Shown piece after piece: positions 25,530 to 34,873 of a stretch of 64,000 nt of DNA. Position 1 is the first letter of the stretch, and each line of letters starts with the position of its first letter. The notes under the pieces are model-generated. The model was not told the DNA's origin. It did no database searches and worked only from the letters and a program-made list of their open reading frames with translations. The stretch spans positions 1 through 64,000 of the forward strand of contig JAEWGT010000011.1 of assembly GCA_023388175.1 (NCBI GenBank). Reading direction: 5' to 3'. The position numbers were made by a program, and so were the translations under genes. The stretch is from Pseudomonadota bacterium (GTDB lineage: Bacteria; Pseudomonadota; Alphaproteobacteria; Rhizobiales; Devosiaceae).

Positions 25530-25832
25530 ATGACGACAGATAATGACGACTATGTTTATGACGAGGCCAGCGGCGAATGGCTGCCCGCTTCGGAAGTGAA
25601 GGCGGCTGCGGATAAGGCGGCAGAGGTGCGCGATGCTTCGGGGACTCCGCTATCCGATGGTGACTCTGTCGTCCTGATCAAGGATCTCAAGGTCAAAGGT
25701 GCTGGGCAGACGCTCAAGCAGGGCACGGTGATCAGGTCCATCCGGCTCACCGAAAATCCCGATGAGATCGATTGCCGGCACGATGCCATCAAGGGGCTGG
25801 TGCTGCGCACCGAATTCGTTCGCAAGCGCTAA
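25530..25832 (+). CDS. PhnA/YjdM-domain protein lacking the zinc ribbon
   Basis: This 100-aa protein has the C-terminal PhnA-type beta domain (LSDGDSVVLIKDLKVKGAGQTLKQGTVI and GLVLRTEFVRKR). The N-terminal four-cysteine zinc ribbon of classical PhnA/YjdM is missing; instead there is an acidic stretch DDYVYDEASGEWLPASEV. The family is named for alkylphosphonate utilisation, but its function is not established. Its stop codon overlaps that of the convergent DUF1499 gene. Confidence 0.8.
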   Translation: MTTDNDDYVYDEASGEWLPASEVKAAADKAAEVRDASGTPLSDGDSVVLIKDLKVKGAGQTLKQGTVIRSIRLTENPDEIDCRHDAIKGLVLRTEFVRKR

Positions 25833-26680
25833 CCGCCATTGCCCGTATCCACATCGGGCACGTCTTCTTCGGCCGGTGCCGGCTCGTTGATGCTGGGATT
25901 GTCGCGAAGCAGGGCGGTGACTTCATCGTCCAGTGCCACCAGAAAGTCGCTTATCCGATTGCCATTGGAGCCGAAGTCGACCGGCGCCCCGATAGAGGCC
26001 GAGCGCATGTCGACCCTTCCGCCCTGCGCCGTGGGGCGAATGAGGAGAACCACCTCCTCCCGCCAGCCCGGCAAGGTGAGAATACGGGCATTGATACGGC
26101 CTTCCGCCAGGGCGTTCAGCGGCTCGATGCGCCGGCGCACCTCCCAGCCGTTGGCGGTCACCAGATGGTCCACCAGCGCGAAAATCTGGATCACGTCCAG
26201 CGGATAACCGCGCGTTGCTGCATTGGGAAACACCGTCTCCTGCTGTTCGGGCAACAGCAGGCGTGGCGGCGGCATGGCGGCGGTGTCCGGCTCGAAAATC
26301 AGCGGCAGGACGCTGCGCGGGGCCGTGGCCAAGTCGTTGACGGGTGGATAGCGCAAGGACAGCGCCCCATACCAACCGAAGGGCGCAAGGCAGACCAGAC
26401 CGAGAAAGAGGCCAACCAGCGCGCGAGCCCACCCCTGGTCGCCGCTGAACCATAGCCGCACGAGCGCGCCCAGCGACACGAGCACGGCCAGCGCGGCGAT
26501 GGCGCCCGCAAACAGGATCAATACCAGAAATGCCGCGGCATCGATGAAGCCCTCACGGTGCATGAGCACCGGCAGGACAACCAGCGGTATCGCAACGCTG
26601 CCCAGCCGTCGTGCCCAGATGGCCCATTTCGAGGTTCTGATCTTAATCCGCAAAGCGCCGCATTCCTGTTCTGCGTCCAA
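25829..26680 (-). CDS. DUF1499 family membrane protein
   Basis: This 283-aa protein has three hydrophobic segments in the first 110 residues and then a soluble DUF1499-like domain (RYPPVNDLATAP, ALVDHLVTANGWEV, DMRSASIGAPVDFGSNGNRISDFL). The C-terminus is acidic and proline-rich. Function is unknown; the arrangement suggests a membrane-anchored domain, probably facing the periplasm. The start could be a few residues further in. It shares strand with the M48 peptidase gene upstream. Confidence 0.78.
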   Translation of the reverse strand: MDAEQECGALRIKIRTSKWAIWARRLGSVAIPLVVLPVLMHREGFIDAAAFLVLILFAGAIAALAVLVSLGALVRLWFSGDQGWARALVGLFLGLVCLAPFGWYGALSLRYPPVNDLATAPRSVLPLIFEPDTAAMPPPRLLLPEQQETVFPNAATRGYPLDVIQIFALVDHLVTANGWEVRRRIEPLNALAEGRINARILTLPGWREEVVLLIRPTAQGGRVDMRSASIGAPVDFGSNGNRISDFLVALDDEVTALLRDNPSINEPAPAEEDVPDVDTGNGG

Positions 26681-26716
26681 AATAGCGACAAGGTGTTTCG
26701 CTTGTTTGAACGAGCA

Positions 26717-27847
26717 TCAAGGCGCGGTTCTGCCTGTACACATCGTGTGTATGGCCTGCCATTCTTCGGCGGTGAATGGTGGCTCAAGGCCGGTTGGGCG
26801 CTCCTGTCCCAATTGCGTCAGCGCATTGAGACGGTCATCGGTCAGCGGATGGGTGTTGAACAGCGCGAGGGCGCGGTCGAAATTGCTGTCCTGCGCCACC
26901 CTGCCGATGAGATTGGCCAGCGCCCAGGGCTGAAAGTCCAGCCTTTGGGCGACAGCGGCGGCAAACCTGTCTGCCTCCCGCTCCGCCTCCCGGGAAAAGC
27001 GCGCGTCGATCAGCGTGGCGCCAAGGCCCGCCGCGACGGAAATGCCCGTCATGTCGCCAAGGATGAAGCCCACAAGCAGGCCGGTGCCGGCGGTGGAAAC
27101 CAGTTGCTCCATGCCGTGGCGATGCACGACATGGCCCAGCTCATGGGCGAGGACGCCGGCAAATTCGTCAGGTGTACGCGCCGCGTTCAGCAGCGCGGAA
27201 AAGAAATAGACCCGCCCGCCCGGTACCGCGAAAGCATTGGGAATATCAGAGCGCACCACGCGAATTTCGGGGGTAAAGGGCGAATTGGTGGCGTCCATCG
27301 CGGACTCGGCGAAGCGGGCAATGGCGCGATTGGCGAGACTGTCCGGGTTCGCATCGCAGAGCGGCAGGCCGGCCGCGCCACCGAGGCTCGTTTCGATCTG
27401 GCTCGCCACCGTCTGGCCTATGCCATCTTCCCAACCCGGCGGAATGAGCTGAACCAGGCGGCTGGCGATCATCGGCACGCCGAACATATAGATCGCAATG
27501 ACCGCAGCGAGTGCCATGGTCGATAGCGCCGCGAGCCGGATTTGCCTGCCGCGCTCCTGTTTTTGTCGCTGGGCCAGCAGCGGCAGCGTGGCACGGATGC
27601 GCCCGATATGCTCGGTGCCGGCGACCACGACACGCGCACCATCATTCTGGCCCTGGCTGCCGATGCGGATTTCATTGCTGCGGGCGGAGACGAGATAGAG
27701 AGTATCGGCCGGCCACCGGGCAAGAAGGTCCCCTGTGGCCATGTCGAGAATCACAAGGCTGTGGGCTTCTTCAAGGCGTTCATAGCGAAGATGGGCTTCA
27801 TGAACCCTGGAAACCAGGCCGTCGTAGTAGCGCGCGGGAACAGGCAT
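26717..27847 (-). CDS. M48 family metallopeptidase, membrane-associated
   Basis: This 376-aa protein has an N-terminal ligand-like domain rich in beta strands (about 1-95), a membrane segment near 105-130 and an M48 peptidase domain. The zinc motif is LAHELGHVVHRHG, with the third ligand in REAEREADRFA. Such enzymes act in membrane or envelope protein quality control. The ATG directly abuts the stop of the upstream YjgN-like gene (TGAATG), so the two are coupled, probably one functional unit. Confidence 0.9.
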   Translation of the reverse strand: MPVPARYYDGLVSRVHEAHLRYERLEEAHSLVILDMATGDLLARWPADTLYLVSARSNEIRIGSQGQNDGARVVVAGTEHIGRIRATLPLLAQRQKQERGRQIRLAALSTMALAAVIAIYMFGVPMIASRLVQLIPPGWEDGIGQTVASQIETSLGGAAGLPLCDANPDSLANRAIARFAESAMDATNSPFTPEIRVVRSDIPNAFAVPGGRVYFFSALLNAARTPDEFAGVLAHELGHVVHRHGMEQLVSTAGTGLLVGFILGDMTGISVAAGLGATLIDARFSREAEREADRFAAAVAQRLDFQPWALANLIGRVAQDSNFDRALALFNTHPLTDDRLNALTQLGQERPTGLEPPFTAEEWQAIHTMCTGRTAP

Positions 27848-29053
27848 TCAATATCCCCCAACATTGAGGGCGTCCGCCAGCCCCTCGCCAGCCAGCGCCT
27901 TGTCCTCGGCCCGGGCGCTGACATCGTGGAGGCTATCCAGTCCCGTTATCGTGGCATTGCGCACCACCAGCAGCCAGAAGCCGTAGCCGAGCACCAGTTC
28001 GCTGACGAAGGTGAAGGCGGCGAACACAAGCAGATAACCGGTAACGATGGCGAGCAGAGTGGCGACGCTCGACTGCATGGAGGCCATCAGCAATTCTATG
28101 TCGAAAGTCTCTCCAGCAAAGGCTTCGGGGGCGACAAAGCCAAGAATGATGAATCCGCCCAGCGCCAGCACCAGATAGGCCGCGCCCAACGCAATTCCGA
28201 ATAATAGATATTGCCCCAGCAATCTAAGCACCGGCATGCGCAGGGAAAGCGCCGCGCCGCCAAGCCGGACTGCGGAAAACATGCGCGTCATCTCGATGGC
28301 CCGATAGAGTGTCACCAGCGCAAGACAGGCGATAACGGGGAGGATGAAGCCCGCAAAGGCCGAGGGGTCGGCTGCTTGCAGGTTCTCCAGCAGACCGCCC
28401 TCGGAGGCTAGGACGAGGCAGACGAGCGCGACCATGCCCACCGCGAGCCATGTCAGGTAATAGGGCAGGGCCAATTGCTGCCAGCGTCCGGCAAATGCAA
28501 ATTGCCTGTCCCCGTACCAGCTATGGGCATAGCGATATCGCCAGAGCGAAGCCGCCATGAAGGGATAGGCGAGACCCAGGGTTACGCAGTTGAGCAGCGA
28601 CCAGAAGAAGCGGCGCAAGCCATAGCGCAATGCACTGCCTGCCTGATCGAAACGGATGCCGCGCCAGAGCGTGCGCGACAGGCGAAAATCGCGGGCGCGG
28701 TATTGCGCATAGCCTTGCAGGAACCACACGAACAGGGCGACCAGCCCATAGCCCACAATGATGGTCTCCACCGATTGAGTGGAAAGATAGAAGAAGAGGC
28801 CATAGACCGGCAGGAAAACCGCCAGCGCCATCAGGAAGCCGAGCAGGAGTTGCCGCGCATCGCCGGTATATTCCAGCGCATCGCCGCCGATTTCGGTATT
28901 GTTCCAGTAAAAGCGCCGCTTGCGGGTGTTGAGCCAGAAGCGGTTGAGCCCGAGGGTGGGCACCAGCAGCATATAGCCGCGCAGCAGGATCACGGCGAGG
29001 TCCCAGCGCGATCCGGTAAAAGTCAGGTTCTGGCTTTTCGGATCGCGCTGCAT
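27848..29053 (-). CDS. YjgN family (DUF898) membrane protein
   Basis: This 401-aa protein has about eight membrane segments. The family-typical pieces are LRGYMLLVPTLGLNRFWLNTRKRRFYWNNTEIGGDALEYTG split by a helix, then YAQYRARDFRLSRTLWRGIRF and YWRY-like aromatic motifs. The role of DUF898 proteins is unknown. ATG 29053 follows TTGAGGG. It is first in a two-gene unit with the M48 peptidase, an association that suggests the peptidase may act on or with this protein. Confidence 0.87.
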   Translation of the reverse strand: MQRDPKSQNLTFTGSRWDLAVILLRGYMLLVPTLGLNRFWLNTRKRRFYWNNTEIGGDALEYTGDARQLLLGFLMALAVFLPVYGLFFYLSTQSVETIIVGYGLVALFVWFLQGYAQYRARDFRLSRTLWRGIRFDQAGSALRYGLRRFFWSLLNCVTLGLAYPFMAASLWRYRYAHSWYGDRQFAFAGRWQQLALPYYLTWLAVGMVALVCLVLASEGGLLENLQAADPSAFAGFILPVIACLALVTLYRAIEMTRMFSAVRLGGAALSLRMPVLRLLGQYLLFGIALGAAYLVLALGGFIILGFVAPEAFAGETFDIELLMASMQSSVATLLAIVTGYLLVFAAFTFVSELVLGYGFWLLVVRNATITGLDSLHDVSARAEDKALAGEGLADALNVGGY

Positions 29054-29110
29054 GTTACCCTCAAGTCGGGACAGTATCAGGCGCGGGGAAGGCCGAGACA
29101 ATAGCCGACA

Positions 29111-29740
29111 CTATGGATAGAGCCGAGTGCTCTCCCAGTCCGCATCCGCACTCACCCGCGTGAACCGCACCCGGTCATGCAGGCGGAATTCGCCATCCTT
29201 CCAGAATTCGATGCTGGTGGGCACGATCCGGAAACCCGACCAATGGGCGGGGCGGGGCGCATCGGCGTCGCCGATCATGCTGGTGAGGGCTTCCACTTCG
29301 TTCAGCATCTGCTGTCGGCTGGCCAGCGGGCGTGATTGTTTCGAGGTGGCGGAGGCGATGCGGCTGCCCTTGGCGCGCGATGCGAAATAGTCATCGGCTT
29401 CGTCCACGCTCACCACCTCCACCGGTCCGCGCATGCGGATCTGCCGGCGCAGGCTCTTCCAGTGCATCACCATGGCTGCCTGGGGATTGGCCAGCAATTG
29501 GCGGCCCTTTTCGCTTTCGAAGTTGGTGAAAAAGCAGAAACCCCGTGAATCGCGGCGATTGAGCAGCACCATGCGCACATCCGGCAGGCCGTCCGCATCG
29601 GCGGTGGCCAACGCCATGGCATGGGGGTCATTGGGCTCGCTGGCCGTCGCTTCGGCAAACCAGTCTTCGAAAAGGGCGAAGGGGTCGATGCCATTGCGGT
29701 CGCCATCGCTGAAAAGCCGCTCGGTCAGGGTCTGCTGCAT
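29111..29740 (-). CDS. pdxH: Pyridoxamine 5'-phosphate oxidase
   Basis: This 209-aa FMN enzyme shows RMVLLNRRDSRGFCFFTNFESEKG, WKSLRRQIRMRGPVE and the conserved C-terminal RLYP. It oxidises pyridoxine or pyridoxamine 5'-phosphate to PLP in the last step of vitamin B6 synthesis and salvage. The protein is cytoplasmic and dimeric. It is divergent from the J-domain gene. Confidence 0.96.
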   Translation of the reverse strand: MQQTLTERLFSDGDRNGIDPFALFEDWFAEATASEPNDPHAMALATADADGLPDVRMVLLNRRDSRGFCFFTNFESEKGRQLLANPQAAMVMHWKSLRRQIRMRGPVEVVSVDEADDYFASRAKGSRIASATSKQSRPLASRQQMLNEVEALTSMIGDADAPRPAHWSGFRIVPTSIEFWKDGEFRLHDRVRFTRVSADADWESTRLYP

Positions 29741-29852
29741 GATGAAATTCCCGCTTTTGCCCCTGCTGAAAACTGGACAAGGCCAGAGGGCGTGGCCATA
29801 TAGAACCCAACAGACGGGGCGAACAATGCCTCAACGCAAAGATTGGACCTGA

Positions 29853-30809
29853 ATGCGCGATCCTTACACCGTACTTGGGGTGACGCGGTCCGCAAGCGAG
29901 AAGGACATCAAGTCCGCCTATCGCAAGCTGGCCAAAAAATACCATCCCGACCAGAACCCTGACGATCCCAGTGCCCACGGCAAATTTGCCGAGGCGACCC
30001 ATGCCTATGACCTGCTCAACGACAAGGACAAGCGAGCCCAGTTCGACCGCGGCGAAATCGACGCCGAGGGCAATCCGCGCTTTGCCGGTTTCGGCAATGG
30101 CGGCTTTGGCAGCCAGCAGCGCGGGGCCCGGCCCGGCGCCGGCGGGGCAGGCGGCTTTTCCGCTGAGGACATTCTCAAAGAATTCATGAGCGGCTTTGGC
30201 GGCCAGCAGCGGCCCGGCGCGCGCGGTGCAGCCGGCGGCGCGCAATGGGATCCGTTTGCCGGCGCCACGTCAGGCGGCGCAGGCGCTGGCGCGGGTGCCC
30301 GCATGGGCAAGGGCGACGATGTCGTGGTCAATATCGCCGTGTCGTTGGAAGATGCCCATAAGGCAGCCTCGGTGCCGGTGCGCATGCCCAATGGCAAGAT
30401 GCTCAACGTCAAGCTGCCCGAAAAGGTCGAAGAAGGCCAGCAGATCCGGCTCAAGGGCCAGGGCCCGCAAAACCCCTTCGGCGAGCCGGGCGATGCGCTG
30501 GTGACGGTCAAGTTCGAGAAGTCTAAGACCTTCCGCCGCGACGGGCAGGATATCCGCACCGATGTGGCGGTGCCGCTCTACGACGCGGTGCTCGGCGCCA
30601 AGGTGCGCGTGCCTACCCTCGACGGCTCGGTCGAGCTCAACCTTCCGCCGGGCGTCGATACCTCCAAGGCGCTGCGTTTGAAGGGCAAGGGCCTTTATGG
30701 CCAGGGCGATCTCTACGTGAATATCCGCGTTGTCCTGCCCCCTGGCGGCGATGCGGATCTCGAAGCCCTGGCCCGGTTCATGCGCGACCAGAAGCCGTAC
30801 AAGGTTTAG
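29853..30809 (+). CDS. DnaJ/CbpA-type J-domain co-chaperone
   Basis: This 318-aa protein has an N-terminal J domain (about 1-68) with the HPD motif in YHPDQN. A Gly/Phe-rich linker (about 80-150) follows, then the two C-terminal substrate-binding domains (VVVNIAVSLEDAHKAA, VKLPEKVEEGQQIRLKGQG). The zinc-finger region of true DnaJ is missing, as in CbpA. It stimulates DnaK ATPase. The ATG is preceded directly by TGA of a possible 8-codon ORF (29826-29852), which may couple translation. Confidence 0.92.
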   Translation: MRDPYTVLGVTRSASEKDIKSAYRKLAKKYHPDQNPDDPSAHGKFAEATHAYDLLNDKDKRAQFDRGEIDAEGNPRFAGFGNGGFGSQQRGARPGAGGAGGFSAEDILKEFMSGFGGQQRPGARGAAGGAQWDPFAGATSGGAGAGAGARMGKGDDVVVNIAVSLEDAHKAASVPVRMPNGKMLNVKLPEKVEEGQQIRLKGQGPQNPFGEPGDALVTVKFEKSKTFRRDGQDIRTDVAVPLYDAVLGAKVRVPTLDGSVELNLPPGVDTSKALRLKGKGLYGQGDLYVNIRVVLPPGGDADLEALARFMRDQKPYKV

Positions 30810-30862
30810 GCGTCAGTAGCCGCCAATATTCAGGCTAGCGCTGAGGCTCGGGAGCCCCGATC

Positions 30863-30977
30863 CGTCCCCTCCCCCTTGAGGGGAGGGTTAGGACGCCTCA
30901 AGGCACACATACCGGCGAATGAGGCCGGGGATAGGCCTGCACCCCCACCCCGGCCCTCCCCTCAAGGGGGAGGGGGC
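30863..30977. repeat. Family A mosaic repeat downstream of the J-domain gene
   Basis: CCCCTCCCCCTTGAGGGGAGG at the left and CCCTCCCCTCAAGGGGGAGG at the right frame a central AATGAGGCCGGGGATAGGCC. Both ends can fold or pair with each other. It sits between two convergent genes. Confidence 0.8.
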
Positions 30978-31015
30978 CCATCGGGGCACACCGGACTCAG
31001 GTACCAATTTCCGCC

Positions 31016-31954
31016 TCACGCCCTCGGCGCCGCCGCCCGCCTTAGCCGGTCGTTGATCGCTTCGCCCAGCCCGGTCTCGGGAATGGGGGACACCGCGATC
31101 ATTGTTGCGCCGCCGGCATCGAGCTCATGCAGCATGGAAAAGAGATTGCGCGCGGCCTCGTGCAGGTCGCCGCTTTCCGAAAGATTGCGCATCAGGCCCG
31201 CGAATGGCGCCTGTGACCCGAAGGCAAGGAAGGCCTCGCCTTCCTGCGGGCTGGTATCGAGCCGCATATGGGCATTGGGCGCGTAGTGGCTCAGCAGCAT
31301 GCCGGGCGCTGAAATCGCTGCGCCTTCGGCGGCAAGGCTGACCGGCTGGCCGATGACGCGCTCGATCTCTTCCCGCGCCAGCGCCCCGGCGCGCAATTGC
31401 ACGAGGCTATCACCATCGAGCGCGATGATCGTGGATTCGACACCCGACAGGCACGGCCCGCCATCCAGCACTGGCACCCGCTCGCCAAAGCCGCGCCGCA
31501 CCTGTTCGGCCGTGGTGGGCGAGAGCTTGCCCGACGGATTGGCGGAGGGCGCGGCCAGCGGCCGGTCCGTGGTCCGCAGCAATGCCAGTGCCAGCGGATG
31601 GTCCGGCATGCGCAGCGCCACCGTGTCGAGCCCGGCGGTTGCCACATCGGCAAGCCCATGGCCGGGCCGGAGCGGCAGGACGATGCTGAGCGGTCCCGGC
31701 CAGAAGGCCGCCGCCAGCCTCTGGGCGAGCGGCGAAAACACCGCCAGCCTTTCGGCCATTTCCATATTGGCGCAATGCACGATCAACGGATTGAAGCGCG
31801 GCCGGCCCTTGGTTTCATAGATGGAGAGGACCGCATCGGCATTGGTTGCGTCCGCGCCCAGCCCATAGACCGTCTCGGTGGGAAAGGCGACAAGCTGCCC
31901 CGCGCGCAACAGGGCGGCGGCGTTTTCGATATCCTGGGGGGCGGGCGCGTTCAT
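31016..31954 (-). CDS. L-threonylcarbamoyladenylate synthase (Sua5 type)
   Basis: This 312-aa protein has the YrdC/TsaC domain (FPTETVYGLGADA, IYETKGRPRFNPLIVH with the Lys-Arg-Ser/Asn set, AAPSANPSGKLSPTTA) plus a C-terminal Sua5 domain from about 205. It makes threonylcarbamoyl-AMP from threonine, bicarbonate and ATP for the t6A37 modification of ANN-reading tRNAs. ATG 31954 is chosen because the frame upstream only runs antisense to the divergent gene. Confidence 0.94.
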   Translation of the reverse strand: MNAPAPQDIENAAALLRAGQLVAFPTETVYGLGADATNADAVLSIYETKGRPRFNPLIVHCANMEMAERLAVFSPLAQRLAAAFWPGPLSIVLPLRPGHGLADVATAGLDTVALRMPDHPLALALLRTTDRPLAAPSANPSGKLSPTTAEQVRRGFGERVPVLDGGPCLSGVESTIIALDGDSLVQLRAGALAREEIERVIGQPVSLAAEGAAISAPGMLLSHYAPNAHMRLDTSPQEGEAFLAFGSQAPFAGLMRNLSESGDLHEAARNLFSMLHELDAGGATMIAVSPIPETGLGEAINDRLRRAAAPRA

Positions 31955-32017
31955 GCCGGTTGTTTGACAACAGGCCCGGCCCGCGTCAAGACGGGAGCAA
32001 TCAAGCGGAGAGCCCCT

Positions 32018-32944
32018 TTGACGACCCTTCTGGTCAGCCAGCCCAATTTTGCCGACCACCAGACCCCGCCCGGCCATCCCGAGCGCGCCGACCGGATCCG
32101 TGCGGTCAATGATGCGCTGGCCGCGCCGCAGTTCGATGCTCTGCTGCGCCGCAATGCCCCCTATGGCGATCTGCTGCTGGCCGAGCTGGTGCATGGCGGC
32201 CAATATCTGTCGCGCCTGCGCGATGCCAGGCCTGCCGAGGGCATCGGCCAGCTCGATACCGACACCTTCATTTCCGATGGCTCGCTCGACACCATAGCCA
32301 CCGGCCTTGGCGGTGCGTTGGCGGCGCTCGATGCCGTGCTGCTGGGCGAAGTGCAAAATGCCTTCTGCGCCATCCGTCCGCCCGGCCACCACGCCGAAAT
32401 CGAAACCCCGATGGGCTTCTGCCTCATCAACACCGTGGCCATAGCCGCGCGCGAAGCGCAGCGGAAATATGGCGCGGACCGCGTGGCGATCGTGGATTTC
32501 GACGTGCATCACGGCAATGGCACGCAGGACATTTTCAAGGACGATCCTTCGGTCTTTTATGCCTCAAGCCATCAATGGCCGCTCTTTCCTGGCACCGGAC
32601 ATCCGAGTGAAACCGGGGTCGGCAATATCGTCAATGTGGCGCTGCCAGCCGGCTCGGGCGGCGAGGCCATGCGCGAGGCCTATTCCGAAACCATCCTGCC
32701 CGCGCTGGACAATTTTGCCCCCGATCTCATCCTGATTTCCGCCGGTTTCGACGCCCATCATCGCGATCCGCTGGCCCAGCTCGAATGGGTAGACAGCGAT
32801 TTCGCCTGGGTTACCGGCAAGCTGATGGACCTAGCCGGCCGGCGCTGCGCCAACCGCATTGTGTCCCTGCTCGAAGGTGGTTATGACCTCAGGGGCCTTT
32901 CGGGCGGCGTCAGCCATCATGTGGCGACCCTGCTGAACGGCTGA
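32018..32944 (+). CDS. Histone-deacetylase-like amidohydrolase
   Basis: This 308-aa arginase/deacetylase-fold protein has [33 protein letters not shown] (catalytic His pair) and the zinc-binding [14 protein letters not shown], followed by [12 protein letters not shown]. Bacterial members act on acetylated polyamines, acetoin-type substrates or proteins; the substrate is unknown here. The start is TTG at 32018, with CGGAGAG upstream; no ATG fits the conserved N-terminus. xseB follows after 26 bp. Confidence 0.92.
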   Translation: MTTLLVSQPNFADHQTPPGHPERADRIRAVNDALAAPQFDALLRRNAPYGDLLLAELVHGGQYLSRLRDARPAEGIGQLDTDTFISDGSLDTIATGLGGALAALDAVLLGEVQNAFCAIRPPGHHAEIETPMGFCLINTVAIAAREAQRKYGADRVAIVDFDVHHGNGTQDIFKDDPSVFYASSHQWPLFPGTGHPSETGVGNIVNVALPAGSGGEAMREAYSETILPALDNFAPDLILISAGFDAHHRDPLAQLEWVDSDFAWVTGKLMDLAGRRCANRIVSLLEGGYDLRGLSGGVSHHVATLLNG

Positions 32945-32970
32945 CTATTCTGGAACGAGCGGAGCATTCC

Positions 32971-33216
32971 ATGGCCGACAATGACGATGTCAAATCGCTG
33001 AGCTTTGAGGCGGCTCTCGAACAGCTCGAACAGATCGTGCAGAAGCTCGAAAGCGGACGCGCGCCGCTGGCCGAATCCATCGCCATCTATGAGCGTGGCG
33101 AAGCGCTCAAGGCCCATTGCGAAACCCTGCTCAAGACCGCCGAGGCTCGGATCGAAAAGATCACGCTGAGCCGCGACGGCAAGGCAACCGGCACCGAGCC
33201 GCTCGACGCCCAATAG
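32971..33216 (+). CDS. xseB: Exodeoxyribonuclease VII small subunit
   Basis: This 81-aa protein has the typical two-helix core: [37 protein letters not shown] is read across several segments and ends in [15 protein letters not shown]. Several copies assemble with XseA to form exonuclease VII, which degrades single-stranded DNA. It is close behind the deacetylase-like gene, a common order in Hyphomicrobiales. Confidence 0.96.
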   Translation: MADNDDVKSLSFEAALEQLEQIVQKLESGRAPLAESIAIYERGEALKAHCETLLKTAEARIEKITLSRDGKATGTEPLDAQ

Positions 33217-33284
33217 GCGGAGCGCGGCAATCTGCCTGTTGCGTCGTTTCTGCCGTCATCGCATCTAGATGGAAAGCCTCATTC

Positions 33285-33366
33285 ATCGTCATCACCGGGC
33301 TTGTCCCGGTGATCCATGGGATAGCCCCGCAAGATGGATTGCCGGGACAAGCCCGGCAATGACGGT
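33285..33366. repeat. Family B intergenic mosaic repeat
   Basis: Left arm CATCACCGGGCTTGTCCCGG and right arm CCGGGACAAGCCCGGCAATGA flank GATCCATGG and AAGATGGATTG. It lies between xseB and the SCO gene, 68 bp after the xseB stop. Confidence 0.85.
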
Positions 33367-33403
33367 GTGGAGAGGCGGGAGCCAGTAATTTGAGGCCTAA
33401 CCG

Positions 33404-34000
33404 ATGACCAACAAGGCGCTGCGTAATTTCCGGATCGTACTCTGGGTGCTGGTCGCCGTGGCCGCCATCGGCGCCACTGCGCTCTACATGTTCCAGCCGC
33501 CACAGCGTCCGCTGGGCCTCACCGGTCAGGACTTTGCGCTGACCTCCACCAAGGGCGGCACCTTCACGCAGAATGATCTGCGCGGCACGCCGAGCCTCAT
33601 CTTTTTCGGCTTCACCTTCTGCCCCGATGTCTGCCCGACGACGCTGGCCGAAACCACTGCCTGGCGCGAACAGCTCGGCCTTACCGCCGACGATCTGCGC
33701 ATCATTTTCGTCACCGTCGATCCCGAGCGCGACACGCCCGAAATGCTCAAGGCCTATGTCGAAGGTTTCGACGAAACCATTATCGGGCTTGTCGGCGATC
33801 AGGCCGAAACCGACCGCGTCAAGGCGGCCTTCGGCGTCTTTTCGGAAAAGGCCGGCGATGTGGACAGCGAATTCTACCTTATCAACCACACTGCGCTGAC
33901 CTTCCTGATCAACGCCGATGGCACTTTCCAGGGCACCATTGCCTATGAGGAAAATCCTGACACCGCCCGCGCCAAGATCGAGCGGCTCGTCAGGGGGTGA
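33404..34000 (+). CDS. SCO1/SenC family copper protein
   Basis: This 198-aa protein has an N-terminal membrane anchor (about 8-28) and a periplasmic thioredoxin-like domain. Copper ligands are the CPDVC cysteines in FTFCPDVCPTT and the histidine in LINHTAL. SCO proteins deliver copper to, or reduce, the CuA site of cytochrome c oxidase. Its stop overlaps the GTG start of the TlyA gene (GTGA). No oxidase genes are nearby. Confidence 0.93.
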   Translation: MTNKALRNFRIVLWVLVAVAAIGATALYMFQPPQRPLGLTGQDFALTSTKGGTFTQNDLRGTPSLIFFGFTFCPDVCPTTLAETTAWREQLGLTADDLRIIFVTVDPERDTPEMLKAYVEGFDETIIGLVGDQAETDRVKAAFGVFSEKAGDVDSEFYLINHTALTFLINADGTFQGTIAYEENPDTARAKIERLVRG

Positions 34001-34743
34001 GCCGCATCCGGCTTGATCTGGCGCTCGAACAGCGCGGCCTGATGCCGAGCAGGGCCAGGGCCCGCGACGCCATCCTGCGCGGCACCGTATGGGTCAATGG
34101 TGAACCAGCGAAAAAGCCCAACCAGATGGTGGGCGAAGCCGATGCCCTGTCCATAAACGATCCGGCCTCGGCCTATGTATCGCGCGCGGCGCTCAAGCTG
34201 ATTGCCGGGCTGGATGCGGGCGGCATTGCGGTATCGGGCAGGATCTGTCTCGATGTCGGGTCCTCCACCGGCGGCTTCACCCAGGTTCTGCTTGAGCGCG
34301 GCGCGGCCAAAATCTACGCCGTCGATGTCGGCCACGATCAATTGCACCAGAGCCTGCGGGAGGATCCGCGCGTGGTGAGCCTCGAAGGACAGAATGCACG
34401 CGATCTCGATGGCGGGATCATCCCCGAATCCATCGATCTGCTGGTCTCCGATGTCAGCTTCGTCTCGCTGACCAAGGTCCTCGCCGCCCCATTGGCGCTA
34501 TGCGCCCCCGATGCCCATGCGGTCATCCTTTTCAAGCCGCAGTTCGAAGTCGGCCGGGATTTCATCGGCAAGGGCGGGATCGTCACCGATCTGGAGGCCA
34601 GCACCCGCGCGATGGGTGACGTGGTGGCATTCGTCGAAGCCGCCGGATTTGCGCTGCGCACCAAGGTTGTATCGCCGATTGCCGGCGGGGATGGGAATGT
34701 CGAGACCGTGCTGGTGTTCGGACGCGGTTCCCTTCTCCCCTGA
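33997..34743 (+). CDS. TlyA family RNA methyltransferase
   Basis: This 248-aa protein has an N-terminal S4 RNA-binding domain (RLDLALEQRGLMPSRARARDAI, about 1-62) and an FtsJ-like Rossmann methyltransferase (LDVGSSTGGFTQVLLERGA, VSDVSFVSL, FKPQFEVG). TlyA proteins 2'-O-methylate rRNA; older annotations call them hemolysins. The start is GTG, overlapping the SCO stop. The last residues and stop codon fall inside a family A repeat, so the C-terminus may be repeat-derived. Confidence 0.93.
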   Translation: MSRIRLDLALEQRGLMPSRARARDAILRGTVWVNGEPAKKPNQMVGEADALSINDPASAYVSRAALKLIAGLDAGGIAVSGRICLDVGSSTGGFTQVLLERGAAKIYAVDVGHDQLHQSLREDPRVVSLEGQNARDLDGGIIPESIDLLVSDVSFVSLTKVLAAPLALCAPDAHAVILFKPQFEVGRDFIGKGGIVTDLEASTRAMGDVVAFVEAAGFALRTKVVSPIAGGDGNVETVLVFGRGSLLP

Positions 34744-34848
34744 GGGGAGAAGGTGGCGCGCAGCGCCGGATGAGGGGTTCACTGCAGGCGTGTGCTTGAG
34801 AACCCTGCACCCCTCACCCCATCCCTCTCCCCTGAGGGGCGAGGGGGC
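34735..34848. repeat. Family A mosaic repeat overlapping the tlyA stop codon
   Basis: CTTCTCCCCTGAGGGGAGAAG at the left contains the TGA of the TlyA gene. The right end has CCCTCTCCCCTGAGGGGCGAG. The middle has GCGCAGCGCCGGATGAGGGG. It lies between convergent genes. Confidence 0.85.
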
Positions 34849-34873
34849 TCCATCGCGGATGCGGAACGGTCAG

